From: an uncultured Pelagibacteraceae bacterium
Lineage (GTDB): Bacteria; Pseudomonadota; Alphaproteobacteria; Pelagibacterales; Pelagibacteraceae
Assembly (NCBI GenBank): GCA_902555535.1
Contig: CACDTB010000006.1
Span: forward strand, 1-42,502
Reading direction: 5' to 3'
Length of the DNA: 42,502 bases
Every line of letters begins with the position of its first letter. Position 1 is the stretch's first letter. A program made the translations under genes and the position numbers. The notes beneath the pieces were generated by a model, which was not told the origin of the DNA, made no database searches, and saw nothing but the letters and a program-made list of their open reading frames with translations. Below are positions 8,353 through 15,203 of the stretch, piece after piece.

Positions 8353-8727
8353 ATGAAAAAAATAATTATATTAATAAGCACTTTATTTTTTGCTACTTCG
8401 ACTTATGCAGGTATGTCTGATAGCGACAAGAATAGAGCATGGGAATGTAGTGGAATCTATATGGCTAACTATTTCTTACCTTCGGGGGAAATATTTGAAT
8501 ATAGTATGAAAGAAAAATCTATGGCATCTGTAAAAGTTTTAAAAGCTTATGCTTTAGAAGTAGGAATTCCCGAAAAGGAATGGGATGAAGGCGTAAACAA
8601 AGCTGTTGATAAGCATTATGGCTCTAAATTTGACGAGGCTAAAACTAATGCATGTCATGACTTTGTAAATTCAACAATACCTAACGGAGAAGATAGAGTT
8701 AAAAAAGTCGTACAAACTTTATATTAA
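8353..8727 (+). CDS. Small secreted protein, unknown
   Basis: 124 aa with a clear signal peptide (MKKIIILISTLFFATSTYA, about 19 residues), so the mature protein of about 105 aa should be periplasmic. Two Cys remain after cleavage (in WECSGIY and NACHDF) and could form a disulfide pinning the ends of a helical domain. There is no CxxCH, so it is not a c-type cytochrome. An AGGAG ribosome binding site precedes the ATG. It is the first gene of a plus-strand run of small genes; the next starts 20 bases after its stop. Function unknown. Confidence 0.75.
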   Translation: MKKIIILISTLFFATSTYAGMSDSDKNRAWECSGIYMANYFLPSGEIFEYSMKEKSMASVKVLKAYALEVGIPEKEWDEGVNKAVDKHYGSKFDEAKTNACHDFVNSTIPNGEDRVKKVVQTLY

Positions 8728-8747
8728 CAAAAAAAAAGGAGGAAAAA

Positions 8748-9029
8748 ATGAAAGATATATTGGTAGTAGGAAAACTAAAAGAAGGAGCCTTTGAAAAGTT
8801 TATGGGCTTTATGCAATCAGATGAGGGTATGGCTGAAAGAAAAAAAGTTGCAGATGTTACAAAAACGATAGCTAGTGTCTCACCTGATAAATCAACAATA
8901 ATGTTTAAAATTGCAGTTCATGACATGGCAGCACTTCATTCATTTTTGGATGGATCAAATCCAGTCTCAAAACCTGTATTTGATGAGGTAATGACTGGTT
9001 ATGAAATTTACGAATTAGCTAAAGTATAG
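8748..9029 (+). CDS. Small 93-aa protein, probable ferredoxin-like alpha+beta fold
   Basis: 93 aa, no signal peptide or membrane helix, preceded by a very strong SD (AAAGGAGG, 7 bases before ATG). The pattern ILVVGKL - helix - SVSPDKSTIMFKIAVHD - helix - GYEIYEL fits a dimeric alpha+beta barrel (ferredoxin-like) protein, the fold also used by the GYD and DUF1330 genes downstream. I do not recognise the exact family. The strong SD suggests high expression. Followed by a 76-base gap before the cupin gene. Confidence 0.72.
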   Translation: MKDILVVGKLKEGAFEKFMGFMQSDEGMAERKKVADVTKTIASVSPDKSTIMFKIAVHDMAALHSFLDGSNPVSKPVFDEVMTGYEIYELAKV

Positions 9030-9039
9030 AAGAAGACTG

Positions 9040-9091
9040 AGTCTACACATACTGACTAATCTCTGCTAGACTTCGTAACTAAATTATTAGT
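9040..9091 (+). promoter_or_regulatory. Possible structured leader before the cupin gene
   Basis: The 76-base gap holds two small stems: AGTCTA (9040-9045) with TAGACT (9067-9072), and ACTAA (9078-9082) with TTAGT (9087-9091). The SD AAGGAGG follows directly. They may help mRNA processing or stability between the 93-aa gene and the cupin gene. Short stems, so weak evidence. Confidence 0.25.
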
Positions 9092-9105
9092 AACAAGGAG
9101 GAAAA

Positions 9106-9456
9106 ATGGCTGGAATAGAAGTAAAAAGTTTTGATAAAGCAGATGAAGTAAATGATAATTTTAATAATGCTAAAATTGAAGCGGTCAAAGTTGGAAATCA
9201 AAGATTGATGAAACTTACTTTACAACCTGGTTGGCAATGGTCAAAAGATATAAAGCCAACAGTTGGTGGCGATAGCTGTCAAGCTACACATCTTGGTATA
9301 ATTATCTCAGGTGCTGTTTGTGCAAAACATAATGATGGAACTGAACTAACTTATAAAGCTGGTGATGCATATTCAATACAACCAGGTCATGATGGATGGG
9401 TTGTTGGAGATAAACCGGCAGTAGTATATGAATTTCATGGAATGTGGGGTGAATAA
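9106..9456 (+). CDS. Cupin-domain protein
   Basis: A 116-aa single-domain cupin. The two cupin motifs are visible as QATHLGIIISGAVCAKHNDG (about 63-83) and AGDAYSIQPGHDGWVVGD (about 87-105); PGHD is the conserved turn of the second motif. The usual metal-binding HxH of motif 1 is reduced to a single His (THLG), as in a subgroup of small cupins ending WVVGD-P. It may bind metal weakly or only a ligand. Strong SD (AAGGAGG). Its TAA overlaps the next ATG (TAATG), so it is coupled to the GYD-like gene. It lacks the histidine set of the DddK/DddQ/DddL DMSP lyases, so I do not assign it there. Confidence 0.82.
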   Translation: MAGIEVKSFDKADEVNDNFNNAKIEAVKVGNQRLMKLTLQPGWQWSKDIKPTVGGDSCQATHLGIIISGAVCAKHNDGTELTYKAGDAYSIQPGHDGWVVGDKPAVVYEFHGMWGE

Positions 9457-9779
9457 TGTCTAAATTTTATGTAATTGGAAAAGCAAGTCCTGAGTTATTA
9501 AAAAAAATGCATGCAGACCCTGCTGCAGATAGAGGTGCAGTGATGAAATCCATGTGTGATAGCTTAGGAGTTAAAGCAATAAGTTATGAGTGGTTAAGAG
9601 GACGTTTTGATGTTCTTTTTTGTGTTGAGGGGGACTATGAAAGTGTTCTTGCAATGAAAGTAACTGTTCTAAATAGCGGAATGATGTCGGATCTGATGGT
9701 TCATGAAGTATTTGACTACAACAGTGCATTTAAAAAAGCAGCTGACGCATCAAAAAGTTACAAGAAGCCAGGTGAATAA
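9456..9779 (+). CDS. GYD-domain-like protein
   Basis: 107 aa. The core resembles the GYD family: an N-terminal strand, a helix over CDSLGVKAISYEWLRGRFDVLFCVEGD (in two parts, strand and the G-x-(Y/F)-D turn, here GRFD) and a second helix with an SGMMSDL turn before the last strand. GYD proteins form dimeric alpha+beta barrels of unknown function. Coupled by TAATG overlaps both to the cupin upstream and to the DUF1330 gene downstream, which argues for fixed relative amounts. Cytoplasmic; no catalytic residues can be named. Confidence 0.75.
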   Translation: MSKFYVIGKASPELLKKMHADPAADRGAVMKSMCDSLGVKAISYEWLRGRFDVLFCVEGDYESVLAMKVTVLNSGMMSDLMVHEVFDYNSAFKKAADASKSYKKPGE

Positions 9780-10069
9780 TGCCAGCTGGTTATGCAATAT
9801 TTAATATCAATGTTACTAATCCAGAAAATTACAAACATTATATTGAACAAGTTGTAACAGTGGCTGAAAAGTTTGGAGCAGAATACATTGTAAGAGGAGG
9901 CGAAAATCAAGTGATAGAAGGAACTTGGCAACATCCAAGAACTGTAGTGATGAAATTTCCCTCATATGAAAAAGCTTTGGAATGGTATAACTCAGAGGAA
10001 TATCAACCAATTAAACAAATTCGATTAGATAACGCTGAAACTAATGGGATAATAATAAAAGGAGCATAA
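9779..10069 (+). CDS. DUF1330-family protein
   Basis: 96 aa with the DUF1330 pattern: N-terminal strand GYAIFNINV, NPENYKHY helix, FGAEYIVRGGENQVIEGTW strand pair, a short VVMKFPSYEKALEWYNSEEYQ stretch (conserved W-Y-x-S-x-E-Y) and a final QIRLDNAETNGIII. The family is a ferredoxin-like dimeric alpha+beta barrel; its enzymatic role is not established. It overlaps the GYD-like stop by 1 base, and 5 bases separate it from the NTF2-like gene. Confidence 0.88.
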   Translation: MPAGYAIFNINVTNPENYKHYIEQVVTVAEKFGAEYIVRGGENQVIEGTWQHPRTVVMKFPSYEKALEWYNSEEYQPIKQIRLDNAETNGIIIKGA

Positions 10070-10074
10070 AAAAT

Positions 10075-10395
10075 ATGTCTATATTAGAAAAATATAGTGC
10101 TGCATTAAAGAATAAAGATGAAGCTACAATGAATGATCTATTGCATGATGATTTTAAATTCACGATGCATAAATCAGGAAATGTTTTAACTAAAGGTGAT
10201 GTTATTAAATGGGCTATGAGCGGTGACATTAATCAAGATAAGGCAAGAATTGTTTATGAAAATGATGAAGTTGGAATTCACCATGCATTTGTAACATTTA
10301 ATGATGGAAATGTTGAGGCTGTAATGGCAGTTTACAAATATGACAATGGGAAAATTGTCAGTTTAGAAACTGGTGCTACTCCAATGCCAAAATAA
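10075..10395 (+). CDS. NTF2-like (SnoaL-type) small protein
   Basis: 106 aa with the cone-shaped NTF2-like layout: an N-terminal helix MSILEKYSAALKNKDEA, then LLHDDFKFTMHKSG, VGIHHAFVTFNDGNVEAVMAVYKYDNGKIVSLE as curved beta-strands. Members include SnoaL-type cyclases, ketosteroid isomerase and many ligand-binding proteins. Possible pocket residues are His16-type positions in the HxD region, but none can be assigned with certainty. Last of the six small soluble-protein genes; an SD-like GGAG lies before the ATG, inside the end of DUF1330. Confidence 0.75.
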   Translation: MSILEKYSAALKNKDEATMNDLLHDDFKFTMHKSGNVLTKGDVIKWAMSGDINQDKARIVYENDEVGIHHAFVTFNDGNVEAVMAVYKYDNGKIVSLETGATPMPK

Positions 10396-10406
10396 TTATA
10401 TAAATT

Positions 10407-10446
10407 TGGCAAGATTTCATTTATGATTATTAAATGAGTCTTGCCA
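10407..10446 (+). promoter_or_regulatory. Long hairpin enclosing the start codon of the first SMR-like gene
   Basis: Outer arms TGGCAAGA (10407-10414) and TCTTGCCA (10439-10446) and inner arms TCATTTA (10417-10423) and TAAATGA (10431-10437) pair fully, with only a TT/G internal loop between them and a 7-base apical loop: 15 base pairs in all. The SMR ATG (10434-10436) lies in the 3' arm, so the stem could block initiation. A 4-codon frame (ATG at 10423, TGA at 10435-10437) overlaps the SMR start. No U-run follows, so a simple terminator is less likely. As DNA, the repeat could also be an operator. Confidence 0.65.
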
Positions 10447-10766
10447 TTTCATATTTATTTCTAGGTATAGCTGTTTTCTTAGGAGTTACCTCAAACAGTT
10501 TTGCTAAAAGTGCTGAAGGATTTACCCTTATATTTCCAAGTATAATTACAGCAATCACAATTGTTTTATGTATGTATGCTCTTTCATTGGTAATGAAGAA
10601 TATTCCAATGGGTATTACATATGCCTCATTTGCAGGACTTACTATAATTGCAACAGTCATTGTTGGTGTAATTAAATATAATCAAGTACCTAATTTATAC
10701 TCAATGATCGGTCTGGCATTGATTATTATTGGAGTTTTAATGGTAAACTTATTAGGAAATAAATAA
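10434..10766 (+). CDS. SMR-family (EmrE-like) four-helix membrane protein lacking the catalytic Glu
   Basis: 110 aa, four membrane helices, aligning end to end with EmrE (KSAEGFTLIFPS against KFSEGFTRLWPS; PMGITYASFAG against PTGIAYAIWSG; C-terminal LIIIGVLMVNLLG). Offset by 3, the essential proton/substrate Glu14 of EmrE falls on Gly17 and Trp63 falls on Phe66, while the Lys22 (Lys25) and Tyr60 (Tyr63) equivalents are kept. A classical proton-drug antiport mechanism is therefore unlikely. The partner gene follows after 2 bases, suggesting a heterodimer as in paired SMR systems. The start ATG is buried in a hairpin. A different transport role or a new SMR subfamily is inferred. Confidence 0.82.
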   Translation: MSLAISYLFLGIAVFLGVTSNSFAKSAEGFTLIFPSIITAITIVLCMYALSLVMKNIPMGITYASFAGLTIIATVIVGVIKYNQVPNLYSMIGLALIIIGVLMVNLLGNK

Positions 10767-10768
10767 TT

Positions 10769-11104
10769 GTGAAACCTTTATTTGGATACTTATTTCTAGC
10801 AAACGGTATCATTTTTGGAATTGCTTCTAATAGTTTAGCTAAAATTTCTGAAGGTTTTACAAAATTAACTCCATCAATTTTGTGTATATTATTTATGTGC
10901 ATCACAATGTTTTCGATTGCAAAAGCAATGTCAGCACTTCCAGTTGGTTTTGCCTATTCTACTTATAGTGGTTTAACCGTTACTGGTGTCGTACTTTTTG
11001 CAGTATTAAGATTTAATCAAATTCCAAATATATATGGAACTATAGGAATTATTTTAATTGTCATTGGTGTGGTAATGGTAAATTACCTAGGACGACTAAA
11101 TTGA
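10769..11104 (+). CDS. Second SMR-family-like membrane protein, partner of the preceding gene
   Basis: 111 aa from a GTG start 2 bases after the first SMR stop. Four helices align with EmrE and with the upstream paralogue (both share GYLFL/SYLFL, G-(I/V)-x-SNS-x-AK and EGFT). Gly17 again replaces Glu14 of EmrE and Tyr66 replaces Trp63, so the loss is shared by both members and is not a random mutation. Tandem order and near-equal length point to a heterodimer in the inner membrane. The 3' end overlaps the convergent DUF952 gene by 22 bases. Confidence 0.82.
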   Translation: MKPLFGYLFLANGIIFGIASNSLAKISEGFTKLTPSILCILFMCITMFSIAKAMSALPVGFAYSTYSGLTVTGVVLFAVLRFNQIPNIYGTIGIILIVIGVVMVNYLGRLN

Positions 11105-11454
11105 TATTTTTTTAAAATTTCAGGAAGCTCGTGAATTCCATCATTATCTAAAGGTAGCTCAAACTCATCTACAACATTTTTGATATCTAGAGGTGAATAT
11201 AAGTGTGGATACATATCTCCATTTGATGCCTGTTCCCAAAGTAAATGCTCAAGTTTAAAAGCGTTAACTTTTAATAAAATAAGATTTTCTTTATTTGGGT
11301 AATGTTTTTTGAGAGTTTCTGGTACCTGATCTTCCTCCGAGAAGTGAATATACCCATCTTTTTTGTCATTATCAGATCCATTGTAAGTTCCGGTTTGCTT
11401 AGCATTTTGCCATTCCTCTTTTTCAATAATTTTAAAAACAAATTCTAAATTCAT
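11083..11454 (-). CDS. DUF952-family protein
   Basis: 123 aa. Pattern matches DUF952: N-terminal FKIIEKEEWQNAKQTGTYNGS, then DGYIHFSEEDQV, LILLKVNAFKLE, LLWEQASNGDMYPHLYSPLDI and a C-terminal VVDEFEL. The fold is related to ADP-ribosyltransferase-like proteins according to family knowledge, with YIHFS carrying a conserved His. Biochemical function is not established. It follows the DUF924 gene by 1 base on the minus strand, and the three-gene set hisN-DUF924-DUF952 is likely one transcript. Confidence 0.82.
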   Translation of the reverse strand: MNLEFVFKIIEKEEWQNAKQTGTYNGSDNDKKDGYIHFSEEDQVPETLKKHYPNKENLILLKVNAFKLEHLLWEQASNGDMYPHLYSPLDIKNVVDEFELPLDNDGIHELPEILKKYQFSRPR

Positions 11455-11455
11455 T

Positions 11456-12019
11456 TTACCAAGACGAATCTGGACCTTTTAAGAATTCTATTTCTTCCTC
11501 AGTTGACTCTCTTCCTAATATTTCATTTCTATGTGGATACCTATGAAATTTTCTAATTGCTTTAGTATGATCTTGCCAAAATTTTTTAATTTGATTATAC
11601 CCTTCATGTTCTTTTAAATACTTATTTAGTAAATAATAAGCCATTTCATGATCACTAATTTCCTCACTATGAATTAATGGTAACAACATAAAAAATCTTT
11701 GATCAACATTCATAGCTTCCAAGTAACCAGAATAGACTGCATCATTTACAATTAATCTAGTTTTTTGATCTTGAGCGAAAGCTTTTTTATCATTTCTAAA
11801 CATATTTCTTGAAAACTGATCGAAAAGTATAACTAGAGCTAAACAGCTCATTGGATTATCTTGCCAATCATCATATTCATTTTTACAAGAAAGTTCATAA
11901 TCATCTAAAAAGTTGTCTCTTATTTTTTGATCAAATTTTTCATCTTTTTTAAAGCGTATTTCAGAAGGAGTTTCTTTAAACCAAAAATCTAAAATTGCTT
12001 GTGCTCTTTCAGGTATCAT
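11456..12019 (-). CDS. DUF924-family protein
   Basis: 187 aa all-helical protein of the DUF924 family: starts ERAQAILDFWFKETPSEIRF, has the conserved FDQFSRNMFR motif (about 68-77), DAVYSGYLEAM, RFFMLLPLIHSE and ends with RYPHRNEILGRESTEEE and a terminal FLKGPDSSW. The family is TPR-like and of unknown function. Its ATG overlaps the stop of the phosphatase upstream by 4 bases, showing translational coupling. Confidence 0.87.
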   Translation of the reverse strand: MIPERAQAILDFWFKETPSEIRFKKDEKFDQKIRDNFLDDYELSCKNEYDDWQDNPMSCLALVILFDQFSRNMFRNDKKAFAQDQKTRLIVNDAVYSGYLEAMNVDQRFFMLLPLIHSEEISDHEMAYYLLNKYLKEHEGYNQIKKFWQDHTKAIRKFHRYPHRNEILGRESTEEEIEFLKGPDSSW

Positions 12020-12822
12020 TTAGCAACTGGTTTTAATAAATTTAAAACTTTTTTATGATTTTGTTTGTTGTTAGAAACAAGTATATTTCCACCTAATACT
12101 GGATTTTTATTATCCCATGTCGTTATGATACCTCCTGCGGCTCTCACAATTGGTATCAATGGATGAATATCCCAAATTTGATTTGCACATTGTGCAACTA
12201 TTTCAATTCTACCTTCAGCTAACTGACAGTATGTTAAAGCATCAAAACAAGGAAATTGCATTCGTTTTATAAACTTAGTAATTTTTAATTGCTGCTTCAA
12301 AGATAAATGATGATGAAATGCTGCTGCCAATTTCGCGTTTGCAAAACTTATTTTACTATTAATTTTTAATTTTCTTTTTTTATTATTCTCAAAAACGTAG
12401 GCTAAATTTTTATTTATGTTTAAATAATATTTTTTCATTTTTGGAAAATTGGCTAACCCTAAAATAGGTTCACCATGATAATTAAGTGAAATAAGATTGC
12501 TCCAACTAGAATTACCTACTACGTATGATCTGGTTCCATCAATTGGGTCTATTACCCATGAAAATTCACTCTTTGTGTTTTTATGACCGTACTCTTCACC
12601 TATAATTTGATGATTTGGAAATTTTTTAGAAATTTTAAATCTTATAAATTTTTCAAAAGCTTTGTCAGATGTTGTTACTGGGTCGTAACCTTTCCCTTTC
12701 ATCTTATTAGTTACCTTGAAGGGTTTGTCTAACTTGGTGTAATAAAACTTAGTTAAATCTTTTGCTAATTGATTTAAAAAGCTTGCATATATTGGATATT
12801 TTTTTGTATCAAAATTTTTCAC
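12016..12822 (-). CDS. hisN: Inositol-monophosphatase-family phosphatase, probable histidinol-phosphatase
   Basis: 268 aa, Mg-dependent sugar-phosphatase family. Metal ligands are visible in IIGEEYG (Glu), WVIDPIDGTRSYVVG (Asp-Pro-Ile-Asp-Gly-Thr) and the late IWDIHPL Asp. The RSYVVG variant of the motif and the length fit HisN-type histidinol-phosphate phosphatases, the penultimate step of histidine synthesis; inositol or other phosphatase activity cannot be excluded. hisI lies elsewhere in the window, so histidine genes are scattered. Overlaps DUF924 by 4 bases. Starts 67 bases from the divergent dioxygenase gene. Confidence 0.8.
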   Translation of the reverse strand: MKNFDTKKYPIYASFLNQLAKDLTKFYYTKLDKPFKVTNKMKGKGYDPVTTSDKAFEKFIRFKISKKFPNHQIIGEEYGHKNTKSEFSWVIDPIDGTRSYVVGNSSWSNLISLNYHGEPILGLANFPKMKKYYLNINKNLAYVFENNKKRKLKINSKISFANAKLAAAFHHHLSLKQQLKITKFIKRMQFPCFDALTYCQLAEGRIEIVAQCANQIWDIHPLIPIVRAAGGIITTWDNKNPVLGGNILVSNNKQNHKKVLNLLKPVAK

Positions 12823-12889
12823 AAAGAACTCTTACTATTTAATTTATGTTGATTAAAGTTAAATTTTAAATAATTCTTAGCTTATAACT

Positions 12890-13993
12890 ATGAAAATAGA
12901 GCTAATTCAAAACAAAGTTTATTTCAATAATGGGTCAGAAAAAAAAGAAATTCATCCGTTCTGGTTAAGGGAAAGAGTAAATGGTGAAAAATTTTTAGAT
13001 AAAGGAACCCAGCAAAGACTTTTTGATCCAACTTTTTTGAATAGTGATATTTCAATAAATAAAGTCAATATAAATGAAAAATATTTAGAAGTTGATTTTA
13101 ATGATGGTGTTAATTCAAAAATAGAAATTGATAAAATCGCTTCAGAATTTTCAAAAGAAGATATTGTAATTAAATCTATAGAAAAAACTAAATGGGATTC
13201 TAGCTTAAAAAACATTAAAAACTTTGAATACCAAGAAAATTTTTATGAAAGTAGAGAGATGCATGATTTACTTGTTTCTTTTTATAAATATGGATTTGTT
13301 GTAATTAAAAATATTCCGACGTCTAAAAATTATATTGTTGAATTTGCAAATTCTATAGGAAGCGTTAGAAGAACAAATTTTGGGGAATATTTTGATGTAA
13401 AATCTAAACCCAACCCGAACGATCTTGCCTATACGTCTTTAGCCTTAGCTCCTCATACAGATAATCCATATAGAAATCCTGTACCATGTATTCAACTTTT
13501 ACATTGTATTGAAAGTAAAGTTTCGGGTGGATTATCAACTTTGGTAGATGGTTATACAGTTACTGAGGATTTAAAAAATCAATATCCAGAATTTTATAAA
13601 ATTTTAACTCAAGTAAAAGTAAGATTTAGATTTATTGATAAAGAAGTTGTTTTAGAGACAATTTCTCCCTTAATTGAGCTCTATGATGATAAAAGCTTTA
13701 AACAGGTAAGGTTTAGCCCTAGATTGGATTATGTTCCAATTTTAGATAAAAAAAAATTAGAACTTTACTATCAAGCAAGAAAAAAACTATCTGAAATGTA
13801 TAATTCAAATAAATATAGGATAGAATTTAAGTTAGCACCTAAAGATTTAATGATGATGGATAATCATAGACTACTTCATGGTAGAACAGTTTATGATACT
13901 AATGAGGGAGAGAGATTTTTACAGGGTTGTTACATCGACTACGATAGTACAGAGGGAAAATTAAGACATCTAAAAAGAAAATATAATTTATAA
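12890..13993 (+). CDS. TauD/gamma-butyrobetaine-dioxygenase-like 2OG-Fe(II) oxygenase
   Basis: 367 aa, two-domain layout of gamma-butyrobetaine/trimethyllysine hydroxylases: an N-terminal DUF971-like domain (about 1-95, with IHPFWLRERV matching the WLRDNC segment) and a C-terminal TauD fold. Iron ligands are His189 and Asp191 in APHTDNPYRNP and His330 in DNHRLLHGRTVYD. The Arg of HGR would bind 2-oxoglutarate. The N-terminal domain has none of the Cys that bind zinc in the human enzyme. Likely substrate is a quaternary-amine or amino-acid betaine, fitting the betaine genes around it, but carnitine synthesis itself is not shown. Convergent with the dehydrogenase, 2 bases apart. Confidence 0.82.
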   Translation: MKIELIQNKVYFNNGSEKKEIHPFWLRERVNGEKFLDKGTQQRLFDPTFLNSDISINKVNINEKYLEVDFNDGVNSKIEIDKIASEFSKEDIVIKSIEKTKWDSSLKNIKNFEYQENFYESREMHDLLVSFYKYGFVVIKNIPTSKNYIVEFANSIGSVRRTNFGEYFDVKSKPNPNDLAYTSLALAPHTDNPYRNPVPCIQLLHCIESKVSGGLSTLVDGYTVTEDLKNQYPEFYKILTQVKVRFRFIDKEVVLETISPLIELYDDKSFKQVRFSPRLDYVPILDKKKLELYYQARKKLSEMYNSNKYRIEFKLAPKDLMMMDNHRLLHGRTVYDTNEGERFLQGCYIDYDSTEGKLRHLKRKYNL

Positions 13994-13995
13994 AT

Positions 13996-14865
13996 TTATT
14001 TAAATTTATTTATCCTCTCGATTTCTTTATAAAGAGCACTATGATCGTCATTAGAGTTTCCATTATCCACCAATGATTCAAACATTGAATAAATTAAATT
14101 TGAAATAGGTAATTTAGTATTTAAATCTCCAGCACACTCCAAAATATTAATCATATCTTTATGATGAGTAGAAACTTTTCCTTTAGGTGAAAAATCTTTT
14201 GAAATCATTCTTTTCCCATGATTTTGAAGAATTTTTCCATCAGCAAATCCACCCGACAATGCATTAATAAATTTATTTGCATCCACTCCTGCTTTTTCAC
14301 ACAAAGTTATAGCTTCAGCAACAGCTCCAATTGTAACACCAACTATGATTTGATTTGCAAGTTTAGAAATTTGCCCACTTCCGATTGGACCTACTAAAGT
14401 TGGGTTACCCATCAACTTCAGAACATCAAATACATTATCAAAAACTTTTTTTTCTCCTCCAACCATAATAGCCAGATTTGCCTGCTCTGCACCAATAGTT
14501 CCTCCTGAAACAGGGGCATCTAAAAAATTAATATCTTTTTCTTTTAATAATTTTCCCCACTTTATTGCAGTTTTAGGTTTTACGGATGACATGTCTACAA
14601 CTGTTGAATTTGTTTTAAGATTATTCAAAAATTCTTTACTGCCTAAAACTTTATCTACAGCATCATCATCCGTTAACATTGTAAAAACAAAATCTACATC
14701 TTTTATAGCTTCACTTAATGATAATTTTACTTTACCACCAAATATTTCAAGTGGTTGAGCTTTATTTAATGTTCTATTAAAAATTTTAATGTCTATTTTT
14801 TTTTTTAATAAATTTTTAGCCATAGGAAAGCCCATAAGTCCAGTACCAATAAAACCAATTTTCAT
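13996..14865 (-). CDS. 3-hydroxyisobutyrate-dehydrogenase-family NAD(P) oxidoreductase
   Basis: 289 aa beta-hydroxyacid dehydrogenase. N-terminal Rossmann motif GFIGTGLMGFPMAKNL (about 4-19), substrate loop DAPVSGGTIGAE (about 116-127) and catalytic Lys168 in ISKLANQ. Family members act on 3-hydroxyisobutyrate, tartronate semialdehyde, or related glyoxylate/succinic semialdehydes; the substrate cannot be told here. The gene stands alone on the minus strand, with 338 bases of non-coding sequence upstream. Confidence 0.87.
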   Translation of the reverse strand: MKIGFIGTGLMGFPMAKNLLKKKIDIKIFNRTLNKAQPLEIFGGKVKLSLSEAIKDVDFVFTMLTDDDAVDKVLGSKEFLNNLKTNSTVVDMSSVKPKTAIKWGKLLKEKDINFLDAPVSGGTIGAEQANLAIMVGGEKKVFDNVFDVLKLMGNPTLVGPIGSGQISKLANQIIVGVTIGAVAEAITLCEKAGVDANKFINALSGGFADGKILQNHGKRMISKDFSPKGKVSTHHKDMINILECAGDLNTKLPISNLIYSMFESLVDNGNSNDDHSALYKEIERINKFK

Positions 14866-15203
14866 AATATTTTAATAATGTTTAATTTACTTTTATGATG
14901 TTAATTTAAAATAACTTTGATTAAGAATTTAATTGTCGAGAATCTACTAAAGCGTAAGGTTGTATTCAATAATTATATTTGCATAAAATTAAAATAAATT
15001 TATTGAAATTGTATTAATTATAATTACCTTTTTTATAGAAGGAGGTTTATGTTAATACTTTCACCACCTGATACTTAGCTGAACAATTTTAAATATCAAA
15101 AAACTTAACAAACTTAATAAATCCACTTGGATTTAAATGCCAAAGAGGCGAAATAAGGGAGCTCTTTAGGTATCATCTTAAAGAGCGAACCCTTAAAAAA
15201 TAA
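14866..15203. other. 338-base gap with hairpins; no confident gene
   Basis: The longest gap in the window. Bases 14866-15035 are plain AT-rich sequence in which I see nothing definite. From 15040 the composition changes: a perfect SD (AAGGAGG, 15039-15045) precedes a 9-codon frame (ATG 15049-15051 to TAG 15076-15078). A small hairpin AAATCC/GGATTT spans 15119-15134. A larger one has arms GCTCTTTA/TAAAGAGC (about 15160-15186) inside AAGGG/CCCTT. On the minus strand a 20-codon frame spans 15176-15114. No match to tmRNA, SRP, RNase P or 6S RNA that I can recognise. Confidence 0.5.
15114..15176 (-). CDS. Possible 20-codon small ORF
   Basis: Minus-strand ATG (complement of 15174-15176) to TAA (15114-15116) gives 20 residues beginning MIPKELPYFAS and ending KSKWIY. 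Its first codons (ATG ATA CCT) match those of the unknown gene just upstream (MIPQKV, start 15731), and about 12 bases around the two starts are the same. There is no clear SD and the start lies in a hairpin loop. It may be a real small protein, a leftover of a duplicated gene start, or chance. Confidence 0.25.
   Translation of the reverse strand: MIPKELPYFASLAFKSKWIY

Noticed and set aside
9030..9105. tRNA gene in the short gaps (9030-9105, 8193-8352, 26092-26168)
   Set aside because: No T-loop GTTCGAnTC or acceptor-stem pairing is visible in any gap.
9106..9456. Cupin as a DddK/DddQ-type DMSP lyase
   Set aside because: It lacks the histidine-rich first motif (HxH and following Glu) needed for the metal in those lyases.
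15030..15195. The 14866-15203 gap as tmRNA, SRP RNA, RNase P RNA, 6S RNA or a SAM-type riboswitch
   Set aside because: None of the conserved core sequences known to me is present, so only an unassigned structured region is reported.
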